The notes beneath the pieces are model-generated. The model ran no database searches. It saw only the letters and a program-made list of their open reading frames with translations, and was not told the DNA's origin. Positions 16,932 through 25,108 of a DNA stretch of 64,000 nt are shown piece by piece. The first letter of the stretch is position 1. Each line of letters opens with the position of its first letter. The stretch comes from PFJX01 sp963713085 (GTDB lineage: Bacteria > Pseudomonadota > Gammaproteobacteria > Burkholderiales > Thiobacillaceae). The stretch spans positions 1 to 64,000 of the forward strand of contig CAVQKQ010000011.1 of the NCBI GenBank assembly GCA_963713085.1. The letters are read 5' to 3'. Position numbers and translations under genes: made by a program.

Positions 16932-17569
16932 TTGGTCGCCTCCTTCGGTTCTATGGCCAGCAGTTCGGCCTTGTGCCGTTCGAAGTAGAGCAGGGCATTG
17001 TGCACGGCCTTCACCACGGCGCGGGGGGAGATGGTGGCGCCGGCCATGGAATAGAACTCGCCGCCGTCCTTCTGCACCTTCCAGCCGTCGCCGGCCGGGT
17101 CTTCGGCGGACTTGCCGTCGAACTGCCTGATCCAGTCGCTCTTCTTGATGTCGATGTAATCGCCCAGGCCCGGGGTTTCCTTATGGGCGGTGACCCGCAC
17201 GCCGGAGATCCGCCCATCCGCCTTTACCCCGACCAGCAGCTTGATGTCGCCGGCGTAGCCATCCGGCGCGACGGCCTCCAGCACCACGGCGCTGGCGGCG
17301 CCTCCCTTGCGGGCGAGATAGGCCGAGCCGGGCTGCTTGAGGCCCAGCAGGGGGTCGGCGGGCAGGGGCCGGGCATCCCGGATCAGGTCGTTGTCGAAGC
17401 TGCCCGGGGCGAGGGTCTGGGAAACCAGGGCCAGCTTTTCGATCTGCTCGCTTTTTTCGATATTGGCGCGGGTGGCGCTGTGGGCCCCGGCCAGCAGGGC
17501 GGCGCCCGCCACCGCGAACACCAGCAGGGTGAGGGCGGTGCTGATGGTCTCGCGCAGGGCCGGCGTCAT
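16928..17569 (-). CDS. rnfG: Rnf electron transport complex subunit G
   Basis: A 213-residue periplasmic subunit with one N-terminal membrane anchor. The FMN-binding domain includes GYAGDIKLLVGV, HKETPGLGDYI and SMAGATISPRAVV; the Thr of the GAT motif is the covalent FMN attachment site in the family. Overlaps rnfD and rnfE by 4 nt each. Confidence 0.96.
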   Translation of the reverse strand: MTPALRETISTALTLLVFAVAGAALLAGAHSATRANIEKSEQIEKLALVSQTLAPGSFDNDLIRDARPLPADPLLGLKQPGSAYLARKGGAASAVVLEAVAPDGYAGDIKLLVGVKADGRISGVRVTAHKETPGLGDYIDIKKSDWIRQFDGKSAEDPAGDGWKVQKDGGEFYSMAGATISPRAVVKAVHNALLYFERHKAELLAIEPKEATK

Positions 17570-18600
17570 GGCCGCCCACCTGGCTTGAGGCCCTGGCCGA
17601 ACACCCGGGGCTGGGTGTAGGCATCAATGAAGGGCACGCACACGTTCATCAGCAGCACGGCGAAGGCCACCCCATCCGGATAGCCGCCGAAGCCCCGGAT
17701 GATCATGGTGAGGAAGCCCGCCAGGGCGGCATAGATCAGCTTGCCCCTTGGCGTGGAGGCGGCCGTCACCGGATCGGTGGCGATGAAGAAGGCCCCCAGC
17801 ATGGTGCCCCCGGCAAGCAGGTGGAACAGGGCGGGGGCGTGGTGGCTTGGGTCGAGCAGGTTCAGGCCGGCGGCGGTGAGTGCGAGGCCGGCCAGGAACG
17901 CCACCGGGATATGCCAGGTGATGAGGCGGTTGGCCACCAGGAACAATCCCCCCAGCAGGTACATCATGGCCACGAACTCCTGGCCCCGACCGCCGAAATG
18001 GCCGAACGCCGGCATGCCCAGGATGTCGGCGACCGCCTTGCCCAGCTTGGCCTGTGTCTTCCAGGTGTCCAGCGCGGTGGCGGCGGTATAGGCGTCCGGG
18101 GTGATGGATCCCGGCCCGGCGAATACCAGGTCGAAGGCGTCCGCCAGGCTCACGCTGTGGAGCGCGACGCCGACTGGGGCGGGCCATTGGGTCATGGCGG
18201 CGGGAAAGCTGATGATCAGGACCGCGTAGCCCACCATCGCCGGGTTGAACGGGTTCTGGCCCAGGCCGCCATAAAGGTGCTTGGCCACCACCACCGCGAA
18301 CAGCATGCCCACCGCGTAGATCCACCAGGGCGCCAGGGTGGGCAGGGACAGGGCCAGCAGCCAGGCGGTAACCAGGATCGAGCCGTCGGACAGAAAAGGC
18401 TTCAGGGGCAGGCCGCGCATGAGCAGCAGCAGGGATTCGAACAGGATCGCGAAAAAGCTGCAGACCAGCAGGCTCACCCAGATGCCGGGGCCGAACAGCC
18501 AGGCGTGGGCGATGATGCCCGGGATGAGTGCGGCCAGGACCTTGAACATCACCGCCGCGACGGAGTTGTTCCGGTTGAGGATGAAGGGGGAGCCGATCAT
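17566..18600 (-). CDS. rnfD: Rnf electron transport complex subunit D
   Basis: A 344-residue membrane subunit with about nine hydrophobic segments. SDGSILVTAWLLALSLP, GGLGQNPFNPAMVGYA and FFIATDPVTAASTPRGK are family signatures. The covalent-FMN site is expected at TAATALDTWK, where the Thr is kept although the usual Ser-Gly is replaced by Thr-Ala. Overlaps rnfC and rnfG by 4 nt. Confidence 0.95.
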   Translation of the reverse strand: MIGSPFILNRNNSVAAVMFKVLAALIPGIIAHAWLFGPGIWVSLLVCSFFAILFESLLLLMRGLPLKPFLSDGSILVTAWLLALSLPTLAPWWIYAVGMLFAVVVAKHLYGGLGQNPFNPAMVGYAVLIISFPAAMTQWPAPVGVALHSVSLADAFDLVFAGPGSITPDAYTAATALDTWKTQAKLGKAVADILGMPAFGHFGGRGQEFVAMMYLLGGLFLVANRLITWHIPVAFLAGLALTAAGLNLLDPSHHAPALFHLLAGGTMLGAFFIATDPVTAASTPRGKLIYAALAGFLTMIIRGFGGYPDGVAFAVLLMNVCVPFIDAYTQPRVFGQGLKPGGRP

Positions 18601-20264
18601 GGTTCGCTGGTTTCCTGGTCGGGCTGGCCCGCAACCGCGGCGCGGCGCGCCTCGATCTCGTCGATCTGCTTCTCGACGGCGGGCGGCAGGTTGTCGGTAT
18701 TCTTAGGCACCACGGCCTGTTTGGACCGTTGCGCCCGTTCCAGGGCCGCCTGGAGGATGGCCTTCTTCTTTTCCGCCTCCGGGTCCGCCGCCGCGCCGGT
18801 TCCGCCCTCGGCCTGGGCGGCGGCCTTGGTGGCCTTGGCCGCCTTTGCGAATTTCTCGGCCTTTTCCCGTTTTTCCCGCTCCAGCCGGAAGGCCTTGAAT
18901 TCGTGGCGCATGCGTGCCTGGTCGGCGGCGGCCTTTTCCCGCTCCCGCTCCCATATTTCGCTCTTGGCGAAGCGGTAGAAGTCCACCAATGGGATGTGGC
19001 TGGGGCAGACGTAGGAACAGCAGCCGCACTCGATGCAATCGAACAGGTGGTAGCCCTGGGCCTTGCCGAAGTCCTTGGCCCGGCTGAACCAGTACATCTC
19101 GAATGGCTGTAGGTCAGCCGGGCAGGCCCGGGCGCAGGCGCCGCAACGGATGCAGGGCAGGGCCACCGGCTTTGCGGGAAACGACTCGGGGTCCTTGACG
19201 ATGATGCAGTTCACCGCCTTGGTGACCGGGGAATCGTTGTCCATCAGGTCGAATCCCATCATCGGGCCGCCGACGATCTCGCCGGTGGCTCCGGCCTTGG
19301 CGCCGCCGGCCACCCGGATCAGATCGACGATGGGGGTGCCCAGCCGGACCTCGAAATTGCCCGGCTTGGCCACGTGGCCGGTGATCGTCACAACCCGGGA
19401 CAGCATCGGTTCGCCCAGGCTGACGGCCCGGTACAGGCTGTAGGCGGTGCCGACGTTGAAGACCTGGACGCCCACATCGGTGGAGCGGCCGCCGCTGGGC
19501 GTCTCCAGGCCGGTGAGCGTGTAGGTGATCTGCTTGCCGCCGCCACCGGGGTAGAGGGTGGGGATGGCCACCACCTCCATGTCGGTCGCCGCGGCCTCCT
19601 TCGCCGCCGCCCGCATCGCCGCGATGGCCTCCGGCTTGTTGTCCTCGATGCCCACCAGGATGGTCTTCACCCCCAGCATGTGGGCCATGATCGCCGCGCC
19701 CTGGACGACCTCGGCGGCTCGTTCCCGCATCAACCGGTCATCGCAGGTGATCCAGGGCTCGCACTCGGCGCCGTTCAGGATCAGGGTGTGGATGCTGCCG
19801 GGCGCGCCGGGGTTGAGCTTGATGTAGCTGGGGAACACCGCGCCGCCCAGCCCGGCCAGGCCCATCTCCCGGAGGCGGTTGCGCAGGGCGCTGGGGTCCA
19901 TGGGCCGCCAATCCAGGGGCTGGAACTCGACGCTCCTGTCTTCCCCGTCGGCCTCGATAACCACGCACTGGTCGTACAGGCCGGAGGCATGGGGCACTCC
20001 CCGGGCTTCCACCGCCGCCACCTGGCCCGAGGTGGGGGCATGGACTCCGGTGGACACGTAGTCCTCCGGCGCGCCGATCAGCTGGCCCTTGAGCACCCGG
20101 TCCCCTGCCTGGACCAGGGCCCTGGCCGGTGCGCCGATGTGCTGGAGCAACGGCACCACGTAGCGGGGCAGCAGGGGCATCTCCCGGATGGGCCTGGCGT
20201 TGGATTCGGTCTTGTGGTCCTCAGGATGGATCCCGCCGTTGAAGCTGAACAGGTGCCGGCTCAT
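18597..20264 (-). CDS. rnfC: Rnf electron transport complex subunit C
   Basis: A 555-residue peripheral subunit that takes electrons from NADH. The N-terminal RnfC barrel begins FNGGIHPEDHK; the SLBB/FMN-NADH part includes GLGGAVFPSYIKL and NGAECEPWITCDD. Two 4Fe-4S motifs follow, CIRCGACARACP and CIECGCCSYVCP. The C-terminal ~110 residues are a charged Lys/Glu/Ala coiled tail, shorter than in E. coli RsxC. It starts 73 nt after rnfB. Confidence 0.96.
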   Translation of the reverse strand: MSRHLFSFNGGIHPEDHKTESNARPIREMPLLPRYVVPLLQHIGAPARALVQAGDRVLKGQLIGAPEDYVSTGVHAPTSGQVAAVEARGVPHASGLYDQCVVIEADGEDRSVEFQPLDWRPMDPSALRNRLREMGLAGLGGAVFPSYIKLNPGAPGSIHTLILNGAECEPWITCDDRLMRERAAEVVQGAAIMAHMLGVKTILVGIEDNKPEAIAAMRAAAKEAAATDMEVVAIPTLYPGGGGKQITYTLTGLETPSGGRSTDVGVQVFNVGTAYSLYRAVSLGEPMLSRVVTITGHVAKPGNFEVRLGTPIVDLIRVAGGAKAGATGEIVGGPMMGFDLMDNDSPVTKAVNCIIVKDPESFPAKPVALPCIRCGACARACPADLQPFEMYWFSRAKDFGKAQGYHLFDCIECGCCSYVCPSHIPLVDFYRFAKSEIWEREREKAAADQARMRHEFKAFRLEREKREKAEKFAKAAKATKAAAQAEGGTGAAADPEAEKKKAILQAALERAQRSKQAVVPKNTDNLPPAVEKQIDEIEARRAAVAGQPDQETSEP

Positions 20265-20337
20265 CGGGGCATCCTCGTTCCTCGCGCGTTTCCCGCGAGG
20301 GGGACGGAGCGCGCCTGCCGCCTGCCGAGCTGAACGC

Positions 20338-20886
20338 TCATGCGATGTGCTTCATGTGATACATGGGATAGCGCCACTTCCAGGTGGTGACGTCTTCCGT
20401 GATGACTTCCATGTGGATGCAATCCACCGGACAGGGAGGCAGGCACAGTTCGCAGCCGGTGCACTGGTCGGCGATGATGACGTGCATCTGTTTGGCGGCG
20501 CCGATGATGGCGTCCACCGGGCAGGCCTGGATGCACAGGGTGCAGCCGATGCAGATGTCCTCGTCGATGATGGCTACCGACTTGGGCTTGGGTTCCAGGC
20601 CTTCGCCCAGGGGCTTGGGGTCCACTCCCAGCAGATCGGCCAGGCGCTTGATGCCGTCCACGCCGCCCGGGGGGCACTTGTTGATATCCGCCTCGCCCTT
20701 GGAGATGGCCTCGGCGTACGGTTTGCAGCCCGGAAAGCCGCACTGGCCGCACTGGGTCTGGGGCAGGATGGCGTCGATCTTCTCCACCAGGGGATCGTCC
20801 TGGACCCTGAATTTGATGGCCGCCCCGCCCAGCACCCCGCCCAGCACCAGTCCGATGCCGGCCATGACCAGAATCGCGGAAAGCAT
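20338..20886 (-). CDS. rnfB: Rnf electron transport complex subunit B (ferredoxin-like)
   Basis: A 182-residue protein with one N-terminal membrane helix, a 4Fe-4S domain (QTQCGQCGFPGCKPYAEAI and a later Cys in NKCPPGG) and two ferredoxin 4Fe-4S motifs (CIGCTLCIQACPVDAI, CTGCELCLPPCPVDCI). Length fits short RnfB versions. The start ATG overlaps the rnfA stop in TAATG, which fixes the start at 20886. Confidence 0.96.
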   Translation of the reverse strand: MLSAILVMAGIGLVLGGVLGGAAIKFRVQDDPLVEKIDAILPQTQCGQCGFPGCKPYAEAISKGEADINKCPPGGVDGIKRLADLLGVDPKPLGEGLEPKPKSVAIIDEDICIGCTLCIQACPVDAIIGAAKQMHVIIADQCTGCELCLPPCPVDCIHMEVITEDVTTWKWRYPMYHMKHIA

Positions 20887-21461
20887 TACCTGATCAGCCC
20901 CGCGAAGCCCATGAAGGCCAGGCTCATGAGGCCGGCGGTGATCATGGCGATGCTGGTGCCCCGGAAGGGCAAAGGCACCTCCGCCGCCTCCAGGCGCTCG
21001 CGCATGGCGGCGAACAGCACCAGCACCAGGGTGAAGCCAATGGCGCCGCCCAGGCCGAAGAACAGGGATTCGACGAAATCGTTTTTGGTCTGCACGTTGA
21101 GCAGGGGGATGCCCAGCACCGCGCAGTTGGTGGTGATCAGCGGCAGGTAGATGCCCAGCACGCGGAACAGCACCGGCGAGGTCTTCTTGATGAACATCTC
21201 GGTGAAGCCGACGATGCCGGCGATCACCACGATGAAGGAAAGGGTGCGCAGGTAGGCCAGATCCTGGCCCAGCAGGTAGGTGTCGATCAGGTAGCTGGCG
21301 CCGGAGGCCAGGGTCAGCACGAAGGTGGTGGCCGCCCCCATGCCGATGGCGGTCTCCAGCTTGCGGGAGACCCCCATGAACGGGCACAGGCCCAGGATCT
21401 TGGACATCACGATGTTGTTCACGAACACCGTGCCGATCAGGATGAGTAGGTAGTTTTCCAT
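20886..21461 (-). CDS. rnfA: Rnf electron transport complex subunit A
   Basis: A 191-residue membrane subunit with six hydrophobic segments, starting MENYLLILIGTVFVNNIVM and containing GLCPFMGVSRKLETAIGMG and LITTNCAVLG. With RnfE it forms the central ion-translocating core. It is first in the operon A-B-C-D-G-E. Earlier in-frame Met codons to 21512 would add a non-conserved leader, so 21461 is preferred. Confidence 0.96.
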   Translation of the reverse strand: MENYLLILIGTVFVNNIVMSKILGLCPFMGVSRKLETAIGMGAATTFVLTLASGASYLIDTYLLGQDLAYLRTLSFIVVIAGIVGFTEMFIKKTSPVLFRVLGIYLPLITTNCAVLGIPLLNVQTKNDFVESLFFGLGGAIGFTLVLVLFAAMRERLEAAEVPLPFRGTSIAMITAGLMSLAFMGFAGLIR

Positions 21462-21535
21462 GTGGGGGTGGTTTTGCCGCGGGATTATCGCCCCTGCCGG
21501 GGCCGCGAACAACTTGGGGGGAACCGTGTTTGCGG

Positions 21536-21562
21536 GAAAACGACGACCCGCGCGGGCGGGTC
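21536..21562 (-). terminator. Terminator of the CDGSH gene
   Basis: GACCCGC and GCGGGTC pair around 4 nt; on the minus strand the hairpin is followed by a T-rich stretch. Confidence 0.6.
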
Positions 21563-21569
21563 GGGGGGA

Positions 21570-21809
21570 TCAGTCCAGCAGTTCGTGGGCGTTGTCGCAG
21601 AAGGGCGCGTTGGCGGTGTGCTTGCAGGCGCACAGCCAATACTGCCCAGCCGTCTCCACCTTGAACGGCAGGGGGGAGAAGTCCGTGCCGGCATGGGAGC
21701 CGTCGCACCAGGGCTGGCTCTTGGATCGGCCGCAGGCGCACCACCAGTATTCGCCCGGCTCCAGGGTCAGTTCGATGGAGTCCTTGCCGGCCACAAAGGG
21801 ATCGCTCAT
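21570..21809 (-). CDS. Double CDGSH iron-sulfur domain protein
   Basis: A 79-residue soluble protein with two CDGSH-type cluster sites: CACGRSKSQPWCDGSH (about residues 24-39) and CACKHTANAPFCDNAH (about 60-75). Each gives three Cys and one His for a 2Fe-2S cluster. Such small tandem CDGSH proteins probably handle electrons or clusters; the partner is unknown. It lies upstream of the rnf operon on the same strand with its own terminator. Confidence 0.92.
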   Translation of the reverse strand: MSDPFVAGKDSIELTLEPGEYWWCACGRSKSQPWCDGSHAGTDFSPLPFKVETAGQYWLCACKHTANAPFCDNAHELLD

Positions 21810-21930
21810 AGATTCACTTCCTCAAACATTGCTTGAATTGATTGGGTTTCCCGGCCGAAACGGCGGGAGCGGGCAGCTTACAGGCTAAGGCTGTGCCAGT
21901 CAGCCACGCGGACCGCAGGGTTTTTCGCCG

Positions 21931-23052
21931 TTACCAGGCCAGGCTGCGCCAGTCGCTCGGCGAGACTCCCAACGTCCCGGCCAGGTCCCGGGCCAGGCCA
22001 GGATGGGTAATTTTGCCGGCGGTCAGGTTCAGGCCGGCGGCGAAGCCCGGATCCTGTTCCATGGCCGTCCGGGGGCCGGCGGCCAGCCTGAGCAGATAGG
22101 GCAGGGTGACCTCCGCCAGGGCCAGGGTCGCGGTTCGCGCCACGGCGCCGGGCATGTTGGCCACGCAATAGTGGACCACGCCTTCCGCCACATAAAACGG
22201 GTCCGAGTGGGTGGTGGGACGGGAGGTCTCGGCGATGCCGCCCTGGTCGATGGCCACGTCCACCAGGGCGGCACCAGGCGCCATGGCGCGCAGCGTCGCC
22301 CGCCCGATCAGGCGGGGCGCCCGGCGGCCGTGGACATAGGCCGCGCCCACCACCAGGTCGGCCTGGAGCACGGCCTCCTCGATGTTGCCCGGGTTGGAGT
22401 AGCGGGTCTTGAGGCGGCCGCCGTATTGGTCGTCGAAGCGCCGCAGGCGATCCGGATCGCGATCCAGCAGGGTCACGTCGGCGCCGATGCCCAGGGCGAT
22501 GCGCGCCGCGTTGGCGCCCACCACGCCGCCGCCCAGGATCGCCACCCGGCCGGGCGAAACCCCGGGCACCCCGGACAGCAGCACGCCACGACCGCCGTTC
22601 TTCATCTCCAGGGCCTGCATGCCGGCCTGGATGGCCAGGCGGCCGGCGATCTGGGACATGGGGGCCAGAAGGGGGGTATGGCCTGCGGCGTCCAGCACGG
22701 TCTCGAAGGCGATGGCGGTGACGCCCTTGTCCAGCAGGGCCCGTGCCAGGTCCGGCGCGGCGGCCAGGTGGAAATAGCAGAACAGGATCTGGCCTAGGCG
22801 CAGGCGGGCCACTTCCTCCGGCTGGGGTTCCTTCACCTTGAACACCAGGTCCGATTGGTAGACCGCGTCCGCGTCCGGCGCCACCCGGGCGCCGGCCTTG
22901 AGATAGGTGGCGTCATCCAGGCCGATGGCGGCACCGGCGCCGGTTTCCACCATGACGTCATGGCCGGCCCGGACCAGATCCGCAGCCCCGGCGGGGGTGA
23001 GTGCGACCCGGAATTCGTGGTCCTTGATTTCTTTGGGTATGCCGATTCGCAT
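21931..23052 (-). CDS. ald: Alanine dehydrogenase
   Basis: A 373-residue NAD-dependent enzyme that interconverts alanine and pyruvate plus ammonium. It begins MRIGIPKEIKDHEFRVALTP, with the substrate-binding Arg and the Lys in VFKVKEPQ. The Rossmann glycine motif is VAILGGGVVGANAARIALG, and HYCVANMPGAVARTAT holds the conserved Asn region. Family length is about 370. The Met at 23052 matches homologues; the 16 residues before it are not conserved. Confidence 0.95.
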   Translation of the reverse strand: MRIGIPKEIKDHEFRVALTPAGAADLVRAGHDVMVETGAGAAIGLDDATYLKAGARVAPDADAVYQSDLVFKVKEPQPEEVARLRLGQILFCYFHLAAAPDLARALLDKGVTAIAFETVLDAAGHTPLLAPMSQIAGRLAIQAGMQALEMKNGGRGVLLSGVPGVSPGRVAILGGGVVGANAARIALGIGADVTLLDRDPDRLRRFDDQYGGRLKTRYSNPGNIEEAVLQADLVVGAAYVHGRRAPRLIGRATLRAMAPGAALVDVAIDQGGIAETSRPTTHSDPFYVAEGVVHYCVANMPGAVARTATLALAEVTLPYLLRLAAGPRTAMEQDPGFAAGLNLTAGKITHPGLARDLAGTLGVSPSDWRSLAW

Positions 23053-23075
23053 GCCGTTCTCCGATCGGGCGGGCG

Positions 23076-24095
23076 CTAGGACGCCAGGGCCTCGACACAC
23101 TCCGCCACCAGGGCCGGGCCGCGATAGATCAGCCCGGTATAGAACTGCACCAGTTCCGCGCCAGCCGCCACCTTCTCCCGGGCATCGGCCCCGGACAGGA
23201 TGCCGCCGGCGCCGATGATGGGCAGCTCGCCGGCCAGGGCGGCATGGAAGGCGGCCACCACCCTGGTGGACATTGCCCGAATCGGCAAACCGGAAAGCCC
23301 GCCGGCCTCTCTGCCGTGGGGCAGGTGCTCCACCCCTTCCCGGGAAAGGGTGGTGTTGGTGGCGATCAGCGCATCGGCATGATGTTTCCGGAGCAGGCCG
23401 GCGATATCCGCGATCTGCGGGTCCGTGAGGTCGGGCGCGATCTTCACCGCCACCGGCATGTACTTGCCGTGCCTGTCGGTCAACTCCGTCTGGCGCCGCT
23501 TGATGGCCGCCAGCAGGGCGTCCAGTTCCTCGCCGCCCTGCAGGGCGCGCAGGTTCTTGGTGTTGGGGGAGGAGACGTTGACCACCACGAAGCTGACCTT
23601 GCCGTACAGCTTGTCCAGCAGGATCAGGTAGTCGTCCACGGCCCGCTCGATGGGCGTGGTGAGGTTCTTGCCCAGGTTCACCCCCAGGATGCCCTTGAAG
23701 CGGGTGCGTTCCAGGTTGGCCAGCAGGTGGTCCACCCCCAGGTTGTTGAAGCCCATGCGGTTGATGATGGCCTCCGCCTGAGGCAGGCGGAACAGGCGCG
23801 GCGGGGGATTCCCGGGCTGGGGCCGGGGCGTCACCGCGCCGATTTCGAGAAAGCCGAAACCCAGATCAGCCAGGGCGTCGATGGCCTCGCCGTTCTTGTC
23901 CAGACCCGCCGCCAGGCCCACCGGGTTGGGGAAGTCCAGGCCCATCACCCGCCGCGGCAGCGCCGGCACCGGCGGCAGGAAGGGTTTGATCAGGCCCAGG
24001 CTGTGCAGATGGCGCAGGCCGGCCATGGTCAGGTTGTGGGCGGTTTCAGGGTCGAGCTTGAACAGCAGGGGGCGCAGCAGGGGGTAGGGATTCAC
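23076..24095 (-). CDS. pyrD: Dihydroorotate dehydrogenase (quinone), class 2
   Basis: A 339-residue FMN enzyme of pyrimidine synthesis, attached to the inner membrane by its N-terminal helices (LLRPLLFKLDPETAHNLTM). FMN and substrate signatures are visible: VGLAAGLDKNGE, INRMGFNNLG, VVNVSSPNTKNLR with the catalytic Ser, VAVKIAPDLT and IIGAGGILSGADA. I chose a GTG start at 24095 because it gives the usual N-terminus; an ATG at 24167 would overlap the upstream cyclase gene. 23 nt separate it from ald. Confidence 0.95.
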   Translation of the reverse strand: MNPYPLLRPLLFKLDPETAHNLTMAGLRHLHSLGLIKPFLPPVPALPRRVMGLDFPNPVGLAAGLDKNGEAIDALADLGFGFLEIGAVTPRPQPGNPPPRLFRLPQAEAIINRMGFNNLGVDHLLANLERTRFKGILGVNLGKNLTTPIERAVDDYLILLDKLYGKVSFVVVNVSSPNTKNLRALQGGEELDALLAAIKRRQTELTDRHGKYMPVAVKIAPDLTDPQIADIAGLLRKHHADALIATNTTLSREGVEHLPHGREAGGLSGLPIRAMSTRVVAAFHAALAGELPIIGAGGILSGADAREKVAAGAELVQFYTGLIYRGPALVAECVEALAS

Positions 24096-24129
24096 GAAGC
24101 GGCAACGGTTTGGAGGGAATGCCGGGATA

Positions 24130-25020
24130 TTAAACCGTGGACCACAACTCCACCCGGTTGCGTCCATGCTCCTTGGCCCGGATCAGGGCCATGTCGGCGT
24201 TGGCGATGGTTTCCTCCACCGCCAGCTTGGGCTGCATCTCGGCGATGCCGAAGGAGGCCGTCACGTTCAGCAGGCCGCCGTCTGGCAGGCGGATGGGCTG
24301 GCGTTCCAGGCCCTCGCGGATGCGCTCCACCACCAGGCCGGCGTCCTTCAGGGGGGTGCCCGGCAGGCAGATCAGGAATTCCTCGCCGCCGTAGCGGTAG
24401 ATGGAGTCGTATTTGCGCAGCGTCCCCGCGATGAACTTCATGGATTGGCGCAGCACCGCGTCTCCGGACGGGTGGCCCCGCTCGTCGTTGATGCGCTTGA
24501 AGCGGTCGAAATCCAACAGGCACAGGCAGCAGGGCCGCTGGATGCGCAGGGCCCGCTCGTGTTCCTCCCGCAGCCGGCCCAGCATGCCGCGCCGGGTGGC
24601 GCAGCCGGTGAGGCTGTCGGTGGTCAGCAACTCGCCGATGATCTCCAGCTGCATGCGGCGCAGGGTGGTGTTCAGGCGCAGGGCCAGGTCGATGCACTGG
24701 TCGAACAGGCCGGGCGTCGGGCGTTTATCGTCCATGATGTCCAGCAGGGCCAGGCGGGCGGCGGCATGCATGGCCTGCTGGGTCACGCCCAGGTCCTTGA
24801 AGTCCAGGTTCTCTTCCAGCGGGTGGGGCTCCCGGCTGTAGTACCACTGGCCGAAGGGCGAGCGCAGGTGGGCGTCTTCCGCCAGATCGGCCTTGTTCAC
24901 CTGGCCGCCGCACACCAGGGTGCGGTTGACCTGCTTGAACCAGGCAAGGTGGGCGGCGATGATGACCTCCAGTTCCTCGGTGAGGTGCTGGATCTCTTCG
25001 CGTTCCAAGGGTAGTGACAT
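24130..25020 (-). CDS. Diguanylate cyclase with N-terminal CZB zinc-binding domain (DgcZ-like)
   Basis: A 296-residue soluble protein. The first ~125 residues look like a chemoreceptor zinc-binding (CZB) domain, with His and Cys in HLAWFKQVNRTLVCGG, FGQWYYSREPHP and a following MHAAARLAL helix. The GGDEF domain (residues ~135-296) has the active GGEEF motif and, five residues before it, RKYD as an RxxD inhibitory site. The combination is that of E. coli DgcZ (YdeH), in which zinc represses c-di-GMP synthesis. It is separated from ygiQ by a divergent promoter region. Confidence 0.92.
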   Translation of the reverse strand: MSLPLEREEIQHLTEELEVIIAAHLAWFKQVNRTLVCGGQVNKADLAEDAHLRSPFGQWYYSREPHPLEENLDFKDLGVTQQAMHAAARLALLDIMDDKRPTPGLFDQCIDLALRLNTTLRRMQLEIIGELLTTDSLTGCATRRGMLGRLREEHERALRIQRPCCLCLLDFDRFKRINDERGHPSGDAVLRQSMKFIAGTLRKYDSIYRYGGEEFLICLPGTPLKDAGLVVERIREGLERQPIRLPDGGLLNVTASFGIAEMQPKLAVEETIANADMALIRAKEHGRNRVELWSTV

Positions 25021-25108
25021 GGCTTTTCCGCAAGGGCTATGGTTGGAGTGGTTGCGGCATTAACGGTCAACCGGCCGGCATCTTTAGGGTAGTCTTCGTG
25101 ACCTTGTC